A stretch of 64,000 nt of DNA from Rhizobium sp. 16-488-2b (GCF_017741815.1 NZ_JAGHMF010000020.1:1-64000); one strand, 5' to 3'. Numbered from the stretch's first letter, positions 16,847-25,863 are shown. Numbers and translations are program-made. The notes: a model not told the origin generated them from the sequence alone.

Positions 16847-17368
16847 ATGCCGCTTGAAACACACGCCACGACATCTTCCTCCCCGCAATCCTATTCACTC
16901 GTGCAACGCATCCTCCATTGGCTGACGGTGCTGCTCGTCTTCTTCAATCTCCTGCTCCCCGACGGAATGAACGCCTGGAACCGCAGCATGCGCCTCAACG
17001 GCAGCGCCACCGCCGACCAGATCGCAAGCGCCAACATCCACGCCTGGGCCGGCATCGCGATCCTGGTCGCCGTGGCGCTGCGTCTGGTCCTCAGGGCAAC
17101 GCAGGGCGTACCGGCGCATTCGCCGGACGAACCGCCCCTCCTCAGAGCCGCCGCCAGCATCGCGCATGGCCTGCTCTATCTTCTGCTGCTCGTCATGCCG
17201 CTGACCGGAATGGCCGCCTATTATTTCGGAGCAAATGCGGCGGGCTCCGTCCACGCCGAGATCTTGAAGGTCATCCTGTGGGCCTTGATCGGCCTCCACG
17301 TGCTCGGCGCGCTTGCCCACCACTTCTACTTGAGGAGCGACAGGCTGCGGCGGATGACAGTGGGCTAA
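16847..17368 (+). CDS. Cytochrome b561 family protein
   Basis: A 173-residue membrane protein with four helices and the conserved His residues for two b-type hemes. These are in RILHWLTVLLVFF, ANIHAWAGIAILV, SIAHGLLYLLLL and LHVLGALAHHFYL. This is the YodB/CybB-type cytochrome b561, which moves electrons from the quinone pool to a partner not present nearby. It is a single gene. The start at 16847 gives the usual short polar N terminus before the first helix. Confidence 0.88.
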   Translation: MPLETHATTSSSPQSYSLVQRILHWLTVLLVFFNLLLPDGMNAWNRSMRLNGSATADQIASANIHAWAGIAILVAVALRLVLRATQGVPAHSPDEPPLLRAAASIAHGLLYLLLLVMPLTGMAAYYFGANAAGSVHAEILKVILWALIGLHVLGALAHHFYLRSDRLRRMTVG

Positions 17369-17587
17369 GTGGGGTGGCCACGACGCAAAGATCTGTGGGC
17401 TTTGCCTGACAGCGCCCGTGATTTCCTTGTCCGACTCACCATCAGAAGGTAAGAAGTCGCTAATAGACGGCCGCGTGACAGGCCGAACCGTTAGTACGTC
17501 TTCAACCTCTAACGCATAAAATCTCAATCAAATTCAGCAGCATAGACTGCCGCCGCGCACCCACGCGGCGAGCCGAAAGGTGTGATC

Positions 17588-18175
17588 ATGCGGATACCAT
17601 TCATGATTTCAGTATTGGCGACAATGCTGATGGCCTTCCCCAATACCAGCACGGCCGGCTCGACGCTGCGCGCATCCCGCTCGATCGGCGCGCCCATCGG
17701 CTTCCCCTCGGCCTGCACCCGTTATGCCTGGCTCTGCCACAATACCAGCAGCGGCGAGATCAGCGACGAAAAGGCGATGCCGCTTCTGAAGAAGATCAAC
17801 CGCGATGCCAATTCGAGCGTCCGGCCGGCAACGGACTATACCACGACGGGCAAGACCGAATACTGGTCGCTGCCGATCAACAACAAGGGCGATTGCGAAG
17901 ACTATGCGCTTCTGAAAATGAAATCCCTGCTCGACGCCGGCTTTCCCGCGAACAAGCTCGCCATCTCAGTGGTCATCGACCGCAAGGGCGGCAACCACGT
18001 CGTGTTGCTTGCCCGCCTGAAGTCCGGCGACTATGTGCTCGACAACCTCGCAGGCAGCGTAAAGCCCTGGTCCAGCACCGGATACACCTTCCTCGCCAGC
18101 CAGAACTTCAACAACAAGAGCGCATGGCAGGTGACGCTAGCCGGACCGCGCGCTGCCCAGTTCTCCGGCACCTGA
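17588..18175 (+). CDS. Transglutaminase-like cysteine proteinase (BTLCP family), copy 1
   Basis: A 195-residue secreted protein. After a signal peptide (RIPFMISVLATMLMAF) come a Cys pair (SACTRYAWLCHN) and the catalytic block NNKGDCEDYALLKM with the nucleophile Cys. The His block GGNHVVLLARLKSGDYVLDNL also carries the Asp. This is the BTLCP family of bacterial transglutaminase-like cysteine proteases (LapG relatives), acting in the periplasm. A second copy of about the same length lies at 19969 on the same strand. The in-frame GTG at 17582 is too close to the AAAGG ribosome-binding site, so ATG 17588 is preferred. Confidence 0.85.
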   Translation: MRIPFMISVLATMLMAFPNTSTAGSTLRASRSIGAPIGFPSACTRYAWLCHNTSSGEISDEKAMPLLKKINRDANSSVRPATDYTTTGKTEYWSLPINNKGDCEDYALLKMKSLLDAGFPANKLAISVVIDRKGGNHVVLLARLKSGDYVLDNLAGSVKPWSSTGYTFLASQNFNNKSAWQVTLAGPRAAQFSGT

Positions 18176-18248
18176 GGGCCTTCGGCCCCGACGTTGCCCC
18201 TGCCCGCGCAGGCTCTTCACAATGCGCCGGAGGCACGCCTAAACTCCA

Positions 18249-18280
18249 AAAGCCCGGGCACCTCGCCCGGGCTTGATGTT
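18249..18280 (+). terminator. Terminator after BTLCP copy 1
   Basis: AGCCCGGGC and GCCCGGGCT form a 9-bp stem with a short loop. The T run is weak on the plus strand (TTGATGTTT) and better on the minus strand (TTTTGG), so it may serve both the BTLCP gene and the convergent glycine-rich gene. Confidence 0.6.
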
Positions 18281-18350
18281 TGCGACGGTGAAATGGCACG
18301 GCTTGCGTAAACCGCCGCCATTTCCCCATCGAGGCATGCGCGACCAGGGC

Positions 18351-19784
18351 TTAGTGGCCGCTGCTGCCGCCAGCGCCACCACTGCCGCCGTTACCGCCGG
18401 AACCGCCGCCGGCACTGCCGCCGTTGCCGCCCGCGCCACCAGCACCACCGTTGCCGCCGCCGACACCGCTGCCGCCGCCACCACCGTTGCCGCCGGCACC
18501 ACCGCCGCCGCCGCTGCTGCCATTGCTGCTGCCGTTGCCGCCGTTGCCGCCGTTGCCGCCAGCACCGCCGTTACCGCCGCCATTGTTGCCGCCAGCACCA
18601 CCGTTGCCGCCGGTACCGCCGCCGCCGCCGCCGCCAGCGCCACTGCCGCTGCCGCCATTGCCGCCGCTGCCGCCGTTGCCGGCATTACCGCCGTTGCCGC
18701 CGTTGTTGCTGCCGCCGTTGCCGCCGTTGCCAGCAGCACCGCCGTTACCGCCGCTGCCGCCACCGTTGCTGCCACCATTGCCGCCAGAACCACCGTTGCC
18801 ACCGCTTCCGCCGAAGCCACCGTTGTTGCTGCCGCCATTGCCGCCATTGCCGGCCTTGCCGCCGTTACCACCGTCGCCGCCATGGTTGCTGCCGCCATTG
18901 CCGCCGTTGCCGCCCTTGCCGCCGTTGCCGCCGCGGTTGTTGCCGCCGTTGCCACCGTTGCCGGCAGCACCGCCGTTACCGCCGTCGCCGCCCCACCAGC
19001 TGCCGCCAGTGCCGCCGCCGCCGCCGTTGCCGCCATTGCCGCCATCGCCGCCTCGGTTGTTGCCGCCGCGACCGCCGTTACCGGCTTTACCGCCGTTACC
19101 GCCGTCACCGCCCCACCAGCTGCCGTCGTTGCCGCCGCCGCCGCCGTTGCCACCGTTGCCGCCATCGCCGCCTCGGTTGTTGCCGCCGTTGCCGCCATTG
19201 CCGGCATTGCCGCCGTTGCCGCCCTTGCCACCATGGTAGCTGCCGCCGTTTCCGCCGCCGCCGCCATTGCCGCCATTGCCACCGTTGCCGCCGTAGTTGT
19301 CGCCGCCATTGCCGCCGTTGCCGGCATTGCCGCCGCTACCACCGCCGCCACCGCCATTGCCGTGGCCATGTCCGTGGCCATTACCATTGCCGGGGTCGTT
19401 CCAACCGCCGCCATTGTTATTGCCGCCATGATGGCGGCCACGATGACGGCCACGACCGTTGCCGTCATCCTCGCCGCCAGGATCACTGATTACAGTGACA
19501 GGGCCGGCGCTTGCGGTATTGGTACCACCGCTGCTACCGCCGCCATTACCACCATTATTGTTGCTGGAAGAACCGTCACTCCCGTTCCGGCCATTCCGAT
19601 CATGGTTGGAATCCGTGAAGGGGTTTACATCAAATATCGACTGCACCGGGAAGCACAGTCGCTCCTCAATCGATCCCGGCTGCACGTTTCTGCAATCGAG
19701 ATTGAGCGCCTGGGCGCTCCCTAGGCTCGTTCCTGCCAGCAGAAATCCTACACTGACAGAGAGCTTCAATAGTGTTCTGTTCAT
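18351..19784 (-). CDS. Very glycine-rich secreted repeat protein
   Basis: A 477-residue protein with a signal peptide (RTLLKLSVSVGFLLAGTSLG). A short N-terminal domain with two Cys (LDCRNVQPGSIEERLCFPVQ) is followed by about 390 residues of Gly/Asn/Ser repeats built on GGNGG and NGGNGG. In places there is a 40-residue period with SWWGGDGG. It resembles PE_PGRS-like or structural glycine-rich proteins only in composition; no family is recognised. It lies convergent to BTLCP copy 1 and divergent from copy 2. The start at 19784 has GGGAG 8 bases upstream. The function may be extracellular matrix or surface structure (inference). Confidence 0.75.
   Translation of the reverse strand: MNRTLLKLSVSVGFLLAGTSLGSAQALNLDCRNVQPGSIEERLCFPVQSIFDVNPFTDSNHDRNGRNGSDGSSSNNNGGNGGGSSGGTNTASAGPVTVISDPGGEDDGNGRGRHRGRHHGGNNNGGGWNDPGNGNGHGHGHGNGGGGGGSGGNAGNGGNGGDNYGGNGGNGGNGGGGGNGGSYHGGKGGNGGNAGNGGNGGNNRGGDGGNGGNGGGGGNDGSWWGGDGGNGGKAGNGGRGGNNRGGDGGNGGNGGGGGTGGSWWGGDGGNGGAAGNGGNGGNNRGGNGGKGGNGGNGGSNHGGDGGNGGKAGNGGNGGSNNGGFGGSGGNGGSGGNGGSNGGGSGGNGGAAGNGGNGGSNNGGNGGNAGNGGSGGNGGSGSGAGGGGGGGTGGNGGAGGNNGGGNGGAGGNGGNGGNGSSNGSSGGGGGAGGNGGGGGSGVGGGNGGAGGAGGNGGSAGGGSGGNGGSGGAGGSSGH
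18960..19210 (-). repeat. 120-base tandem repeat inside the glycine-rich gene
   Basis: Two nearly identical 120-base units encode 40 residues each, with the same SWWGGDGGNGG and NNRGGDGG landmarks; they differ at few positions. The surrounding coding sequence is a looser array of shorter GGNGG units. Such arrays change length easily by slippage. Confidence 0.7.
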
Positions 19785-19968
19785 TTCGCTCACTCCCATC
19801 GTTAACGTGGCGTTAACAGGGAATTTTTATATGAGTGAGCTATAATTTAGAAAGGACAAATAAAAATGAGGAGCGTACTCATTTCGGCTGCAATTGCATT
19901 ATTTAGTATAAAAGCATCATCTAATAGTAGATAATCGCGGAACCAATGAGTAACACAAGGAGCTTTAT

Positions 19969-20559
19969 ATGCGGAGAATTGCGGCCATTCTAAGTTTTGT
20001 TATGAGTATTCCTTTAATTTCTAGTCAGAGTTTTGCAGGATCCGAAATTCCCGCCAGCCGTTCTATCGCTCCTCCTGTTGGATTTGGCGCTGCCTGTGCC
20101 AAATACGGATGGGTATGCCACGGAAAAGGCGGGGTCGACGTAGGGGACAAGGAGGCGCTGAGGGCGCTTCAGGAAGTCAACCGCTTCGTAAACTCGAAGG
20201 TGAAGCCCACCGAGGACCGCATCACGAAGGGCCGTCGTTCGGACAACTGGACGCTGCCCGTCAACAACAAGGGCGACTGCGAGGATTATGCCCTCCTGAA
20301 GATGAAGACCCTGCTCGATATCGGGTTTCCAACCAGCAAGTTGGCCCTATCGGTGGTCCTCGATCGCAGCGGCGAGAACCACCTCGTGCTGATCGCCCGC
20401 CTGAAGTCCGGCGATTACGTGCTCGACAATCTCGCCTACAACGTCAAGCCATGGCAGCGCACGGGCTACACCTTCCTCGCCAGCCAGAACTTCAACAGCA
20501 AGGCCAATTGGCAGGTGACCCTGGCAGGGCCTCGCGCCAGCCAGTTTATCAAGGGCTGA
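19969..20559 (+). CDS. Transglutaminase-like cysteine proteinase (BTLCP family), copy 2
   Basis: A 196-residue paralogue of the protein encoded at 17588. It has the same signal peptide, Cys pair (CAKYGWVCHG), catalytic block (NNKGDCEDYALLKMKTLL) and His/Asp block (ENHLVLIARLKSGDYVLDNL). The C-terminal half is nearly identical to copy 1 while the first 70 residues differ, including the region around the Cys pair. The ribosome-binding site is AAGGAG. The upstream 150 bases are markedly AT-rich for this chromosome. A duplication with a diverged N-terminal half suggests different substrates. Confidence 0.85.
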   Translation: MRRIAAILSFVMSIPLISSQSFAGSEIPASRSIAPPVGFGAACAKYGWVCHGKGGVDVGDKEALRALQEVNRFVNSKVKPTEDRITKGRRSDNWTLPVNNKGDCEDYALLKMKTLLDIGFPTSKLALSVVLDRSGENHLVLIARLKSGDYVLDNLAYNVKPWQRTGYTFLASQNFNSKANWQVTLAGPRASQFIKG

Positions 20560-20779
20560 AAGGGCGTTATCGGCGCAATCGACCATTGAAGGCCGCGCGT
20601 TGCGGCTTTCGCAACCAATACTGGAATCTCTCGCGCCGCTGGCAGAATTAGACATGTTGCGGATGAGATACACGTTTCTCAATGCAACGCGACCGGCCAC
20701 GCCGCCGCAATGTTGTCATCCGGCTGTAACCGGCGATCCAGTAGGCAAATTCCTATCAACCACGATAGGAACGCCCCCT

Positions 20780-21802
20780 ATGACTATCCGTAGCATCCTC
20801 CTTGGCTCCGCTGCCGCCATGAGCATCATGCCGGCAGCACAGGCTGCCGACGCCATTGTCGCGGCCGAACCTGAAGCCGTCGAATACGTCCGCGTCTGCG
20901 ACGCATACGGCACCGGCTATTTCTACATCCCCGGCACCGAGACCTGTCTTTCGATCGGCGGTTACATCCGCGTCGAGGAACGTTTCGGCCGCGACCGCTC
21001 CGGCACCTCCGACTGGTCCTCCTGGACCCGTGGCCAGGTCACGTTGAGCTCGAAGAGCGAAACCGAATACGGCACGCTGACCGGCGTCATCACGCTGCGC
21101 ACCAACGCCGAGAACGCCACCAACCAGACCGCCCTTCTGCAGGAAGGCTATATCGACCTCGCCGGCTTCCGCGTCGGCATGCAGTATTCCTGGTGGGATA
21201 ACGACCGCAGCATCGGCACCGGTGAAACCGACGTGATCTCGAGCAACCAGACGATCCACAACTCGGTTCGCTACATGTACGAGACGCCGAACTTCAGCGC
21301 CGGCGTTTCCGTCGACGAACTGGAAGAACGCTATCGCACCAAGCCGGGCGAAGGTCCGAACAATGTCGGCGTCACCGGACAGCTCTTCGGCAAGGCCGGC
21401 GCCGTCAGCGGCTACCTGCTCGCCGGTTACGACACCGACACCGAGGAAGTGGCGCTGCGCGGTATAGTGTTTGCCGATGTCGGCCCGGGCCAGCTCGGTG
21501 TTTACGGCCTGTGGGCCAGCGGCGCCAACTACTACTACGAGGAATCCGAGTGGGCGCTCGGCGCGCAATACGTCTACAAGGCCACCGACAAGCTCTCGAT
21601 CATCCCCGGCTACCAGTATTTCAGCAAGATCTCACTGGATTCCAACGGCGAGTTCACCGGCGGCGACGCCTGGCGCGCCGGCGTGACCGTCGACTACAAG
21701 ATCGCCAAGAACCTGCTCACCAAGCTCAGCGTCCAGTATTACGATCCTGACAACGCGCCCGAGCAGGTCCAGGGCTTCCTGCGCTTCCAGCGCACCTTCT
21801 AA
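20780..21802 (+). CDS. Porin (RopA-like, Rhizobiales porin family)
   Basis: A 340-residue outer-membrane porin. After the signal peptide (ending AAQAADA) comes the Rhizobiales porin opening: VRVCDAYGTGYFYIPGTETC, then LSIGGYIRVEERFG. The protein ends with an aromatic strand (GFLRFQRTF). It forms the trimeric general-diffusion channel of rhizobia (RopA/Omp2b group). The ATG at 20780 starts the signal peptide; the upstream open frame is not coding. A terminator follows. Confidence 0.92.
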   Translation: MTIRSILLGSAAAMSIMPAAQAADAIVAAEPEAVEYVRVCDAYGTGYFYIPGTETCLSIGGYIRVEERFGRDRSGTSDWSSWTRGQVTLSSKSETEYGTLTGVITLRTNAENATNQTALLQEGYIDLAGFRVGMQYSWWDNDRSIGTGETDVISSNQTIHNSVRYMYETPNFSAGVSVDELEERYRTKPGEGPNNVGVTGQLFGKAGAVSGYLLAGYDTDTEEVALRGIVFADVGPGQLGVYGLWASGANYYYEESEWALGAQYVYKATDKLSIIPGYQYFSKISLDSNGEFTGGDAWRAGVTVDYKIAKNLLTKLSVQYYDPDNAPEQVQGFLRFQRTF

Positions 21803-21816
21803 GCAAACGCAAACGA

Positions 21817-21847
21817 TGGGCCGCGCTTCGGCGCGGCTCACTTTTCT
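21817..21847 (+). terminator. Porin terminator
   Basis: GGGCCGCGC and GCGCGGCTC form a stem with a TTCG loop, followed by ACTTTTCTT, 14 bases after the porin stop. Confidence 0.8.
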
Positions 21848-22041
21848 TCTGTCCTGAGTGATGGGCCTGCCAACCGCGAAGATAATCGCCCGGAGCGGAT
21901 ACGCGCGGAAAGTTGCATGGTGGCCACGCAATAGCCGGCTTACGAAGGAGAAAAGGCGAGGAAGTGTTTTTTTGGTGGCGGAACAATGCGATCCGCCCTA
22001 TCGTTTCCTCTAGGCAATGGAGGTTGCCAAAGGAGGAAAAC

Positions 22042-22134
22042 ATGAACGATAGCGTTTTTGGCTTTCTGGTCGCCGCGGAAATGTCCGCTCTGTTTTGGGC
22101 TGGCGTGTTTTTGGTCGCAGCGACTTTTTCTTGA
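22042..22134 (+). CDS. Small membrane peptide, 30 residues
   Basis: ATG at 22042 lies behind a textbook ribosome-binding site (AAAGGAGG, spacing 6). The peptide is almost one hydrophobic helix (GFLVAAEMSALFWAGVFLVA) with a single acidic residue in it. It is the last gene before the prophage. Function unknown. Confidence 0.6.
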   Translation: MNDSVFGFLVAAEMSALFWAGVFLVAATFS

Positions 22135-22492
22135 GACAAATATTATTGTCTTGAAACGGTGTTATCGCTGGAAGAATGGTAGCGGGGGACCGTGATGGCC
22201 TCTATCACCGACTTGACGGACCTGGACTTATTGATTTCGGAAACTGGCAGATCGACCTGAAAACGGCGATTTCCGACTATTTACGGCGAAAAGAGCCGAC
22301 TGCCGCCAACATTCCTAAAAGCAGAACTTTGAAAGCACGCGAGATGGACTAGCCCCTCGGCGTGATCAACGCCGCGTATTCAGCTTGGGAAGCTTCGAGA
22401 ACCCCGAGCAAATTCAAAGCGGCGTTTCACTGAGACTGGACCTCGCCGGGCTCGATCCGGCGAGGTTTTGAAACGCCGTATCGGAGATATTC
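22135..22492. other. Prophage left border region with a nested hairpin
   Basis: No supported gene lies in these 358 bases. At 22420-22478 there is a strong nested structure. Outer arms CGGCGTTTCA and TGAAACGCCG (10 bp, perfect) enclose an inner 9-bp perfect hairpin CCTCGCCGG / CCGGCGAGG with a 7-base loop. It ends 14 bases before the integrase start. The attachment core must lie somewhere in this gap or slightly to its left, but with only one end of the prophage in view it cannot be identified. Confidence 0.5.
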
Positions 22493-23368
22493 ATGCAGCA
22501 GTTTGCGCATTCATTTGTTCCGACCTTTCCTCCCATGATGTTCACCAAGTCCTTTGCCGAGACGGCCGCCAGCTACCTACAGCATGGCGGAGATAATCGG
22601 CACCTTCAGCCCATCATCGAGCATTTCGGCGATCGAAACCTCGCGACCATCTTCCCGTTCGATGTAAAGCAGATGGCGATTGACCTCTATCCGACGCAAA
22701 GCAATGCGACACGCAACCGCCAAGCGCTCACGCCGGCACGAGCCGTGATCAACCACGGATACGAGCGCGGCTGGTGCAATCTGATTCGCATCAAGAAATT
22801 GAAGGAGGAGAAGCCGCTTCCGAAAACGCCAGCATCGCCGATATGGATGCATGCGTTTATCCGTCGCTGCGATCAAGACGGACTGCCGCATCTGGCGGCC
22901 TTGGTGCTCTTCATGGCACAGACTGCGGCCAGGGTGAGCGAGGCGGTAAGCTTGAGATGGAGGGACGTGGATCTTCCGGCACGGCGGGCAGTTATTCTAA
23001 AGACGAAGACAGGCACCAACTCGATTCGTCACTTGACCGACGAGCAGGTATCTCGGCTGCGCGCCATGCGAGGCAGCGAGCCTGACGACGCCCCAGTGTT
23101 CCGCTATCGGAACCGCCACGCGGTGAATGAGCGGATCAAAGCGGTCTGCAGGCGAGCAGATATCAGCTACAAATCATCCCACCTTTGCGGGCGCCACACC
23201 TTCGCCACTACCGCCATCGACCTCGGGATGGATGTGAAGACGGCAATGGAGGCTGGCGACTGGAAGACGGCAAGCATATTCCTCGGGATCTACGTGCACC
23301 CTCGGCAGAACTCAGGGCGCATAGTCGCCGATCGCTTCAATGCCTTTCAGTTCGATACGAACCTTTAA
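22493..23368 (+). CDS. int: Phage integrase (tyrosine recombinase)
   Basis: A 291-residue site-specific recombinase. The catalytic set is complete. The first Arg is in TAARVSEAVSLRWRDV, the Lys in ILKTKTGTNSIRHL, and the His-x-x-Arg box is HLCGRHTFATTAIDLG. A His/Trp-like position is in AGDWKTASIFLGIY, with the Tyr nucleophile in IYVHP. The N-terminal about 100 residues are a core-binding domain. It marks the left end of the prophage and catalyses integration and excision. No excisionase is recognised beside it. Confidence 0.9.
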   Translation: MQQFAHSFVPTFPPMMFTKSFAETAASYLQHGGDNRHLQPIIEHFGDRNLATIFPFDVKQMAIDLYPTQSNATRNRQALTPARAVINHGYERGWCNLIRIKKLKEEKPLPKTPASPIWMHAFIRRCDQDGLPHLAALVLFMAQTAARVSEAVSLRWRDVDLPARRAVILKTKTGTNSIRHLTDEQVSRLRAMRGSEPDDAPVFRYRNRHAVNERIKAVCRRADISYKSSHLCGRHTFATTAIDLGMDVKTAMEAGDWKTASIFLGIYVHPRQNSGRIVADRFNAFQFDTNL

Positions 23369-23469
23369 CGCTGGATTCGTCCGACCGCAAAAACATTCGA
23401 AAACGAGAGGCCAATATTTACTCAACATAAAGTTTAATTGTAGAAGCTTGGCGATATTGGGGGCGAAGC

Positions 23470-24918
23470 ATGAAAATCAACATTGCCGACATTACACTAG
23501 ACGTCCAGAACTTCAGGCACGCTACCGTAGCCACTGAGCGGGAGGCTATGCGCATATTGCTATCGGGTGAAAAGACCCACAAAGTTTTTGAGCTTGCCAA
23601 CGATATTGTCGAAATGCGCGGGCTGGATCCATCGTCCCTCCTGATTGTGATGAATGATGACGCCCACCCCGGCCACTACATTGCGCTAGAGGGCAATCGG
23701 AGAATCACGGCCCTTAAAACGTTGATTAATCCAGAGTTGGCGGCTGATCTTCCGACCTACGCGCAGTTTAAAAAGTTGAGCTCAGGCTTTCTGGCGCTGG
23801 GCATCACGCAAATCGAATGCACGATCCTCGACCGAAAAACTGCTTTCGACTGGATCAAGCGCAAACATTATAACGGGATGGGCGGACGAGGCGTGATGCC
23901 ATGGAACGCCTTAGCCACAGCTCGCAGCGATGCCTCCGAGGGTCGCCCGCCCAGGTGGATGATCTCTTTGGATCTCGCTGCTACTTATGGTCACTCAGCT
24001 GACGACTTGCTGGACGGAATTTCCTCAAAGACGACTACAGTCGAGAGGGTCCTATCTTCCAGCCACATGTCAACGATTTTGGGCATTTCGTTCGACGCAA
24101 AGGCGAGAAGCATAGCCCCAGACAACGGAGATTTGAAAGCCGCCGCCGGGCTAATTGCCGCCATGCTGGCCGATATGGCGCGTAAGGACTTTACCGAACC
24201 AACGGTTACGACAGCCGATCTGCAACAAATATACATTGAGGGTTTTGAGCATCTCAATGTGCTGAAGAAGCCCGCCTCCACGGGTAGCCACAGTGGGGCA
24301 AGCAGCAAATCGAACGGCACCTCGACCGGTACTGGTCAAGGATCATCCGGAGCAACCGGCCACGGAGGTGCGCCAGGAACAGGCGGCGGAGCCGGAAGCA
24401 CCGGACCCGCGCAAGCGGCAGCAGCAACCGCCGGAGCAACCGCCAAATCAAAGGCTGTGAGGCAACGTAACAAGTTAGCTGATAAGGGATTAAGAATATC
24501 TAATAAGGCGCTCAATCGTCTCTATTCGGAACTTCGAAAGCTAAATGTCGAAGTTTATCCTCATGTCGGCGCTGCGATGAACAGGATATTTTTGGAAAAA
24601 GCGACGCTAATCTTCTTGGAAGATATGAACGTCGCTTGCAGAAACCCTGCAGGCTGGAACGATTTCAACGTTAAGCTCAAAGACAAAGTCGCTGGCGCGC
24701 TCCACACGATCGATCCGCAGAAGAAAAACACCAAGCTTGACTACGCTAGGGACGTTGCAAATGGCGTGCAGAACAAACTGCACACCCTAGATTACCTGAA
24801 CCAGGCCATCCATAACCCGGCAAATCTCCCGGCTGCGAGCGAGATAATCGGAATATGGGACCGTTTCCACCCATATTTCGAAGAGCTTTTCAAAGTGCTT
24901 GAATCTAATGGAAAATAA
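23470..24918 (+). CDS. ParB/Srx-like N-terminal domain protein of unknown function
   Basis: A 482-residue protein. The first about 100 residues have the look of a ParB/sulfiredoxin-like domain: DVQNFRHATVATEREAMRIL, then a strand and the nucleotide-binding-type motif ALEGNRRITALKTL. A middle helical part follows. Residues about 270-325 are a flexible Gly/Ser/Thr/Ala linker. The C-terminal 160 residues are a helical domain I do not recognise. The base composition is AT-richer than neighbouring genes, suggesting recent transfer. It lies between the integrase and a Dam-type methylase, a place where temperate phages carry cargo such as defence genes. No catalytic function can be assigned. Confidence 0.65.
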   Translation: MKINIADITLDVQNFRHATVATEREAMRILLSGEKTHKVFELANDIVEMRGLDPSSLLIVMNDDAHPGHYIALEGNRRITALKTLINPELAADLPTYAQFKKLSSGFLALGITQIECTILDRKTAFDWIKRKHYNGMGGRGVMPWNALATARSDASEGRPPRWMISLDLAATYGHSADDLLDGISSKTTTVERVLSSSHMSTILGISFDAKARSIAPDNGDLKAAAGLIAAMLADMARKDFTEPTVTTADLQQIYIEGFEHLNVLKKPASTGSHSGASSKSNGTSTGTGQGSSGATGHGGAPGTGGGAGSTGPAQAAAATAGATAKSKAVRQRNKLADKGLRISNKALNRLYSELRKLNVEVYPHVGAAMNRIFLEKATLIFLEDMNVACRNPAGWNDFNVKLKDKVAGALHTIDPQKKNTKLDYARDVANGVQNKLHTLDYLNQAIHNPANLPAASEIIGIWDRFHPYFEELFKVLESNGK

Positions 24919-24972
24919 AGCTGGCCGAGGATATCGGGAAATGTTAAGTCAGGCTTCAAAGAGGCGCTGACC

Positions 24973-25863
24973 ATGACCAACCATTCCCCCCTTAGATACC
25001 CGGGCGGCAAAGGCAAGCTTGCCCCATACGTTTCAGAAATTCTCCGACAAAACGACCTGGAAGGCGGCCACTACGCCGAGCCATTCGCAGGCGGCGCTGC
25101 CGTTGCTTTGGACCTTCTATTCTCCGAGCGAGTGAAGCACATTCACATCAACGACCTTGACTGGACGGTATACTCGTTTTGGAAAGCGATAATTGACCAC
25201 ACAGAAGACTTCGTATCGCTAATTGAACGAACCGAAATTACGGTCGACGAATGGATGAACGCGAGGGAGGTCAAGCGAGCCGCGCGCAGTCACGCAGTTT
25301 TGGAGGTTGGATTCTCGACCTTCTTCCTGAACCGCACAAACCGTTCTGGTATCTTGAATGGCGGCATGATTGGGGGAATCGCTCAAGATGGGGCTTGGAA
25401 ACTGGACTGCCGATTCAACAAAGCCGATCTCATACAGCGAATTCGGCGAATTGGAATGTTCCGGTCCAGAATTACACTTACCAATCTTGACGCTTCTGAC
25501 TTCTTAACAAACCACATACCCTCTATTGCGCCACGCAGCCTCATCTATATCGACCCGCCCTACTACGTTAAGGGCGCATCCCTCTACCAGAACCACTTTA
25601 ATCATCAGGATCACGTCGATTTGGCAGGCGTCGTCAAAGCGATTGACCGCCACGCTTGGTTCGTTTCCTACGACAACGTCGAGCAGATCCGGAGGATTTA
25701 TCGCGACTGCGATCAAGAGCAGTTCGGTATTGGCTATAGCGCCAGAAATCACAGCAAGGGTTCAGAGGTCATGGTGTTTGGCAATGGCCTTCGAAGACCT
25801 CCTAATGTTTTTGTAAGCAAGACCGAGCAAAGAGCGATCCTGCGTGCCGCCGCTTACGGCTAG
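24973..25863 (+). CDS. DNA adenine methylase (Dam/D12 class)
   Basis: A 296-residue D12-class N6-adenine methyltransferase. The SAM-binding start is PLRYPGGKGKLAPYV, followed by YAEPFAGGAAVALDLLF. The catalytic motif is IYIDPPYYVKGASLY (DPPY). It probably methylates a short adenine-containing site; the specificity is unknown. It lies 54 bases after the ParB-like gene on the same strand, with the same AT-richer composition, and the two probably move together. No restriction endonuclease is recognised next to it. Confidence 0.9.
   Translation: MTNHSPLRYPGGKGKLAPYVSEILRQNDLEGGHYAEPFAGGAAVALDLLFSERVKHIHINDLDWTVYSFWKAIIDHTEDFVSLIERTEITVDEWMNAREVKRAARSHAVLEVGFSTFFLNRTNRSGILNGGMIGGIAQDGAWKLDCRFNKADLIQRIRRIGMFRSRITLTNLDASDFLTNHIPSIAPRSLIYIDPPYYVKGASLYQNHFNHQDHVDLAGVVKAIDRHAWFVSYDNVEQIRRIYRDCDQEQFGIGYSARNHSKGSEVMVFGNGLRRPPNVFVSKTEQRAILRAAAYG

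Noticed and set aside
18400..19400. Regularly spaced short repeats that could suggest a CRISPR array
   Set aside because: The repeats are in-frame GGNGG codons of one protein, with no unique spacers and no cas genes nearby.
18273..19724. Long plus-strand frames rich in Ala/Thr or Pro/Leu
   Set aside because: They are mirror frames of the glycine-rich repeat gene on the minus strand; the minus frame has a signal peptide and a ribosome-binding site, these do not.
22196..22261. 21-codon frame starting ATGGCCTC before the integrase
   Set aside because: Too short, without a good ribosome-binding site or hydrophobic pattern; no support beyond an open frame.
22441..22465. T-arm-like hairpin as a tRNA attachment-site remnant
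   Set aside because: The 7-base loop recalls a T-loop, but the rest of a tRNA and a CCA end are missing; the outer stem explains it as a nested hairpin.
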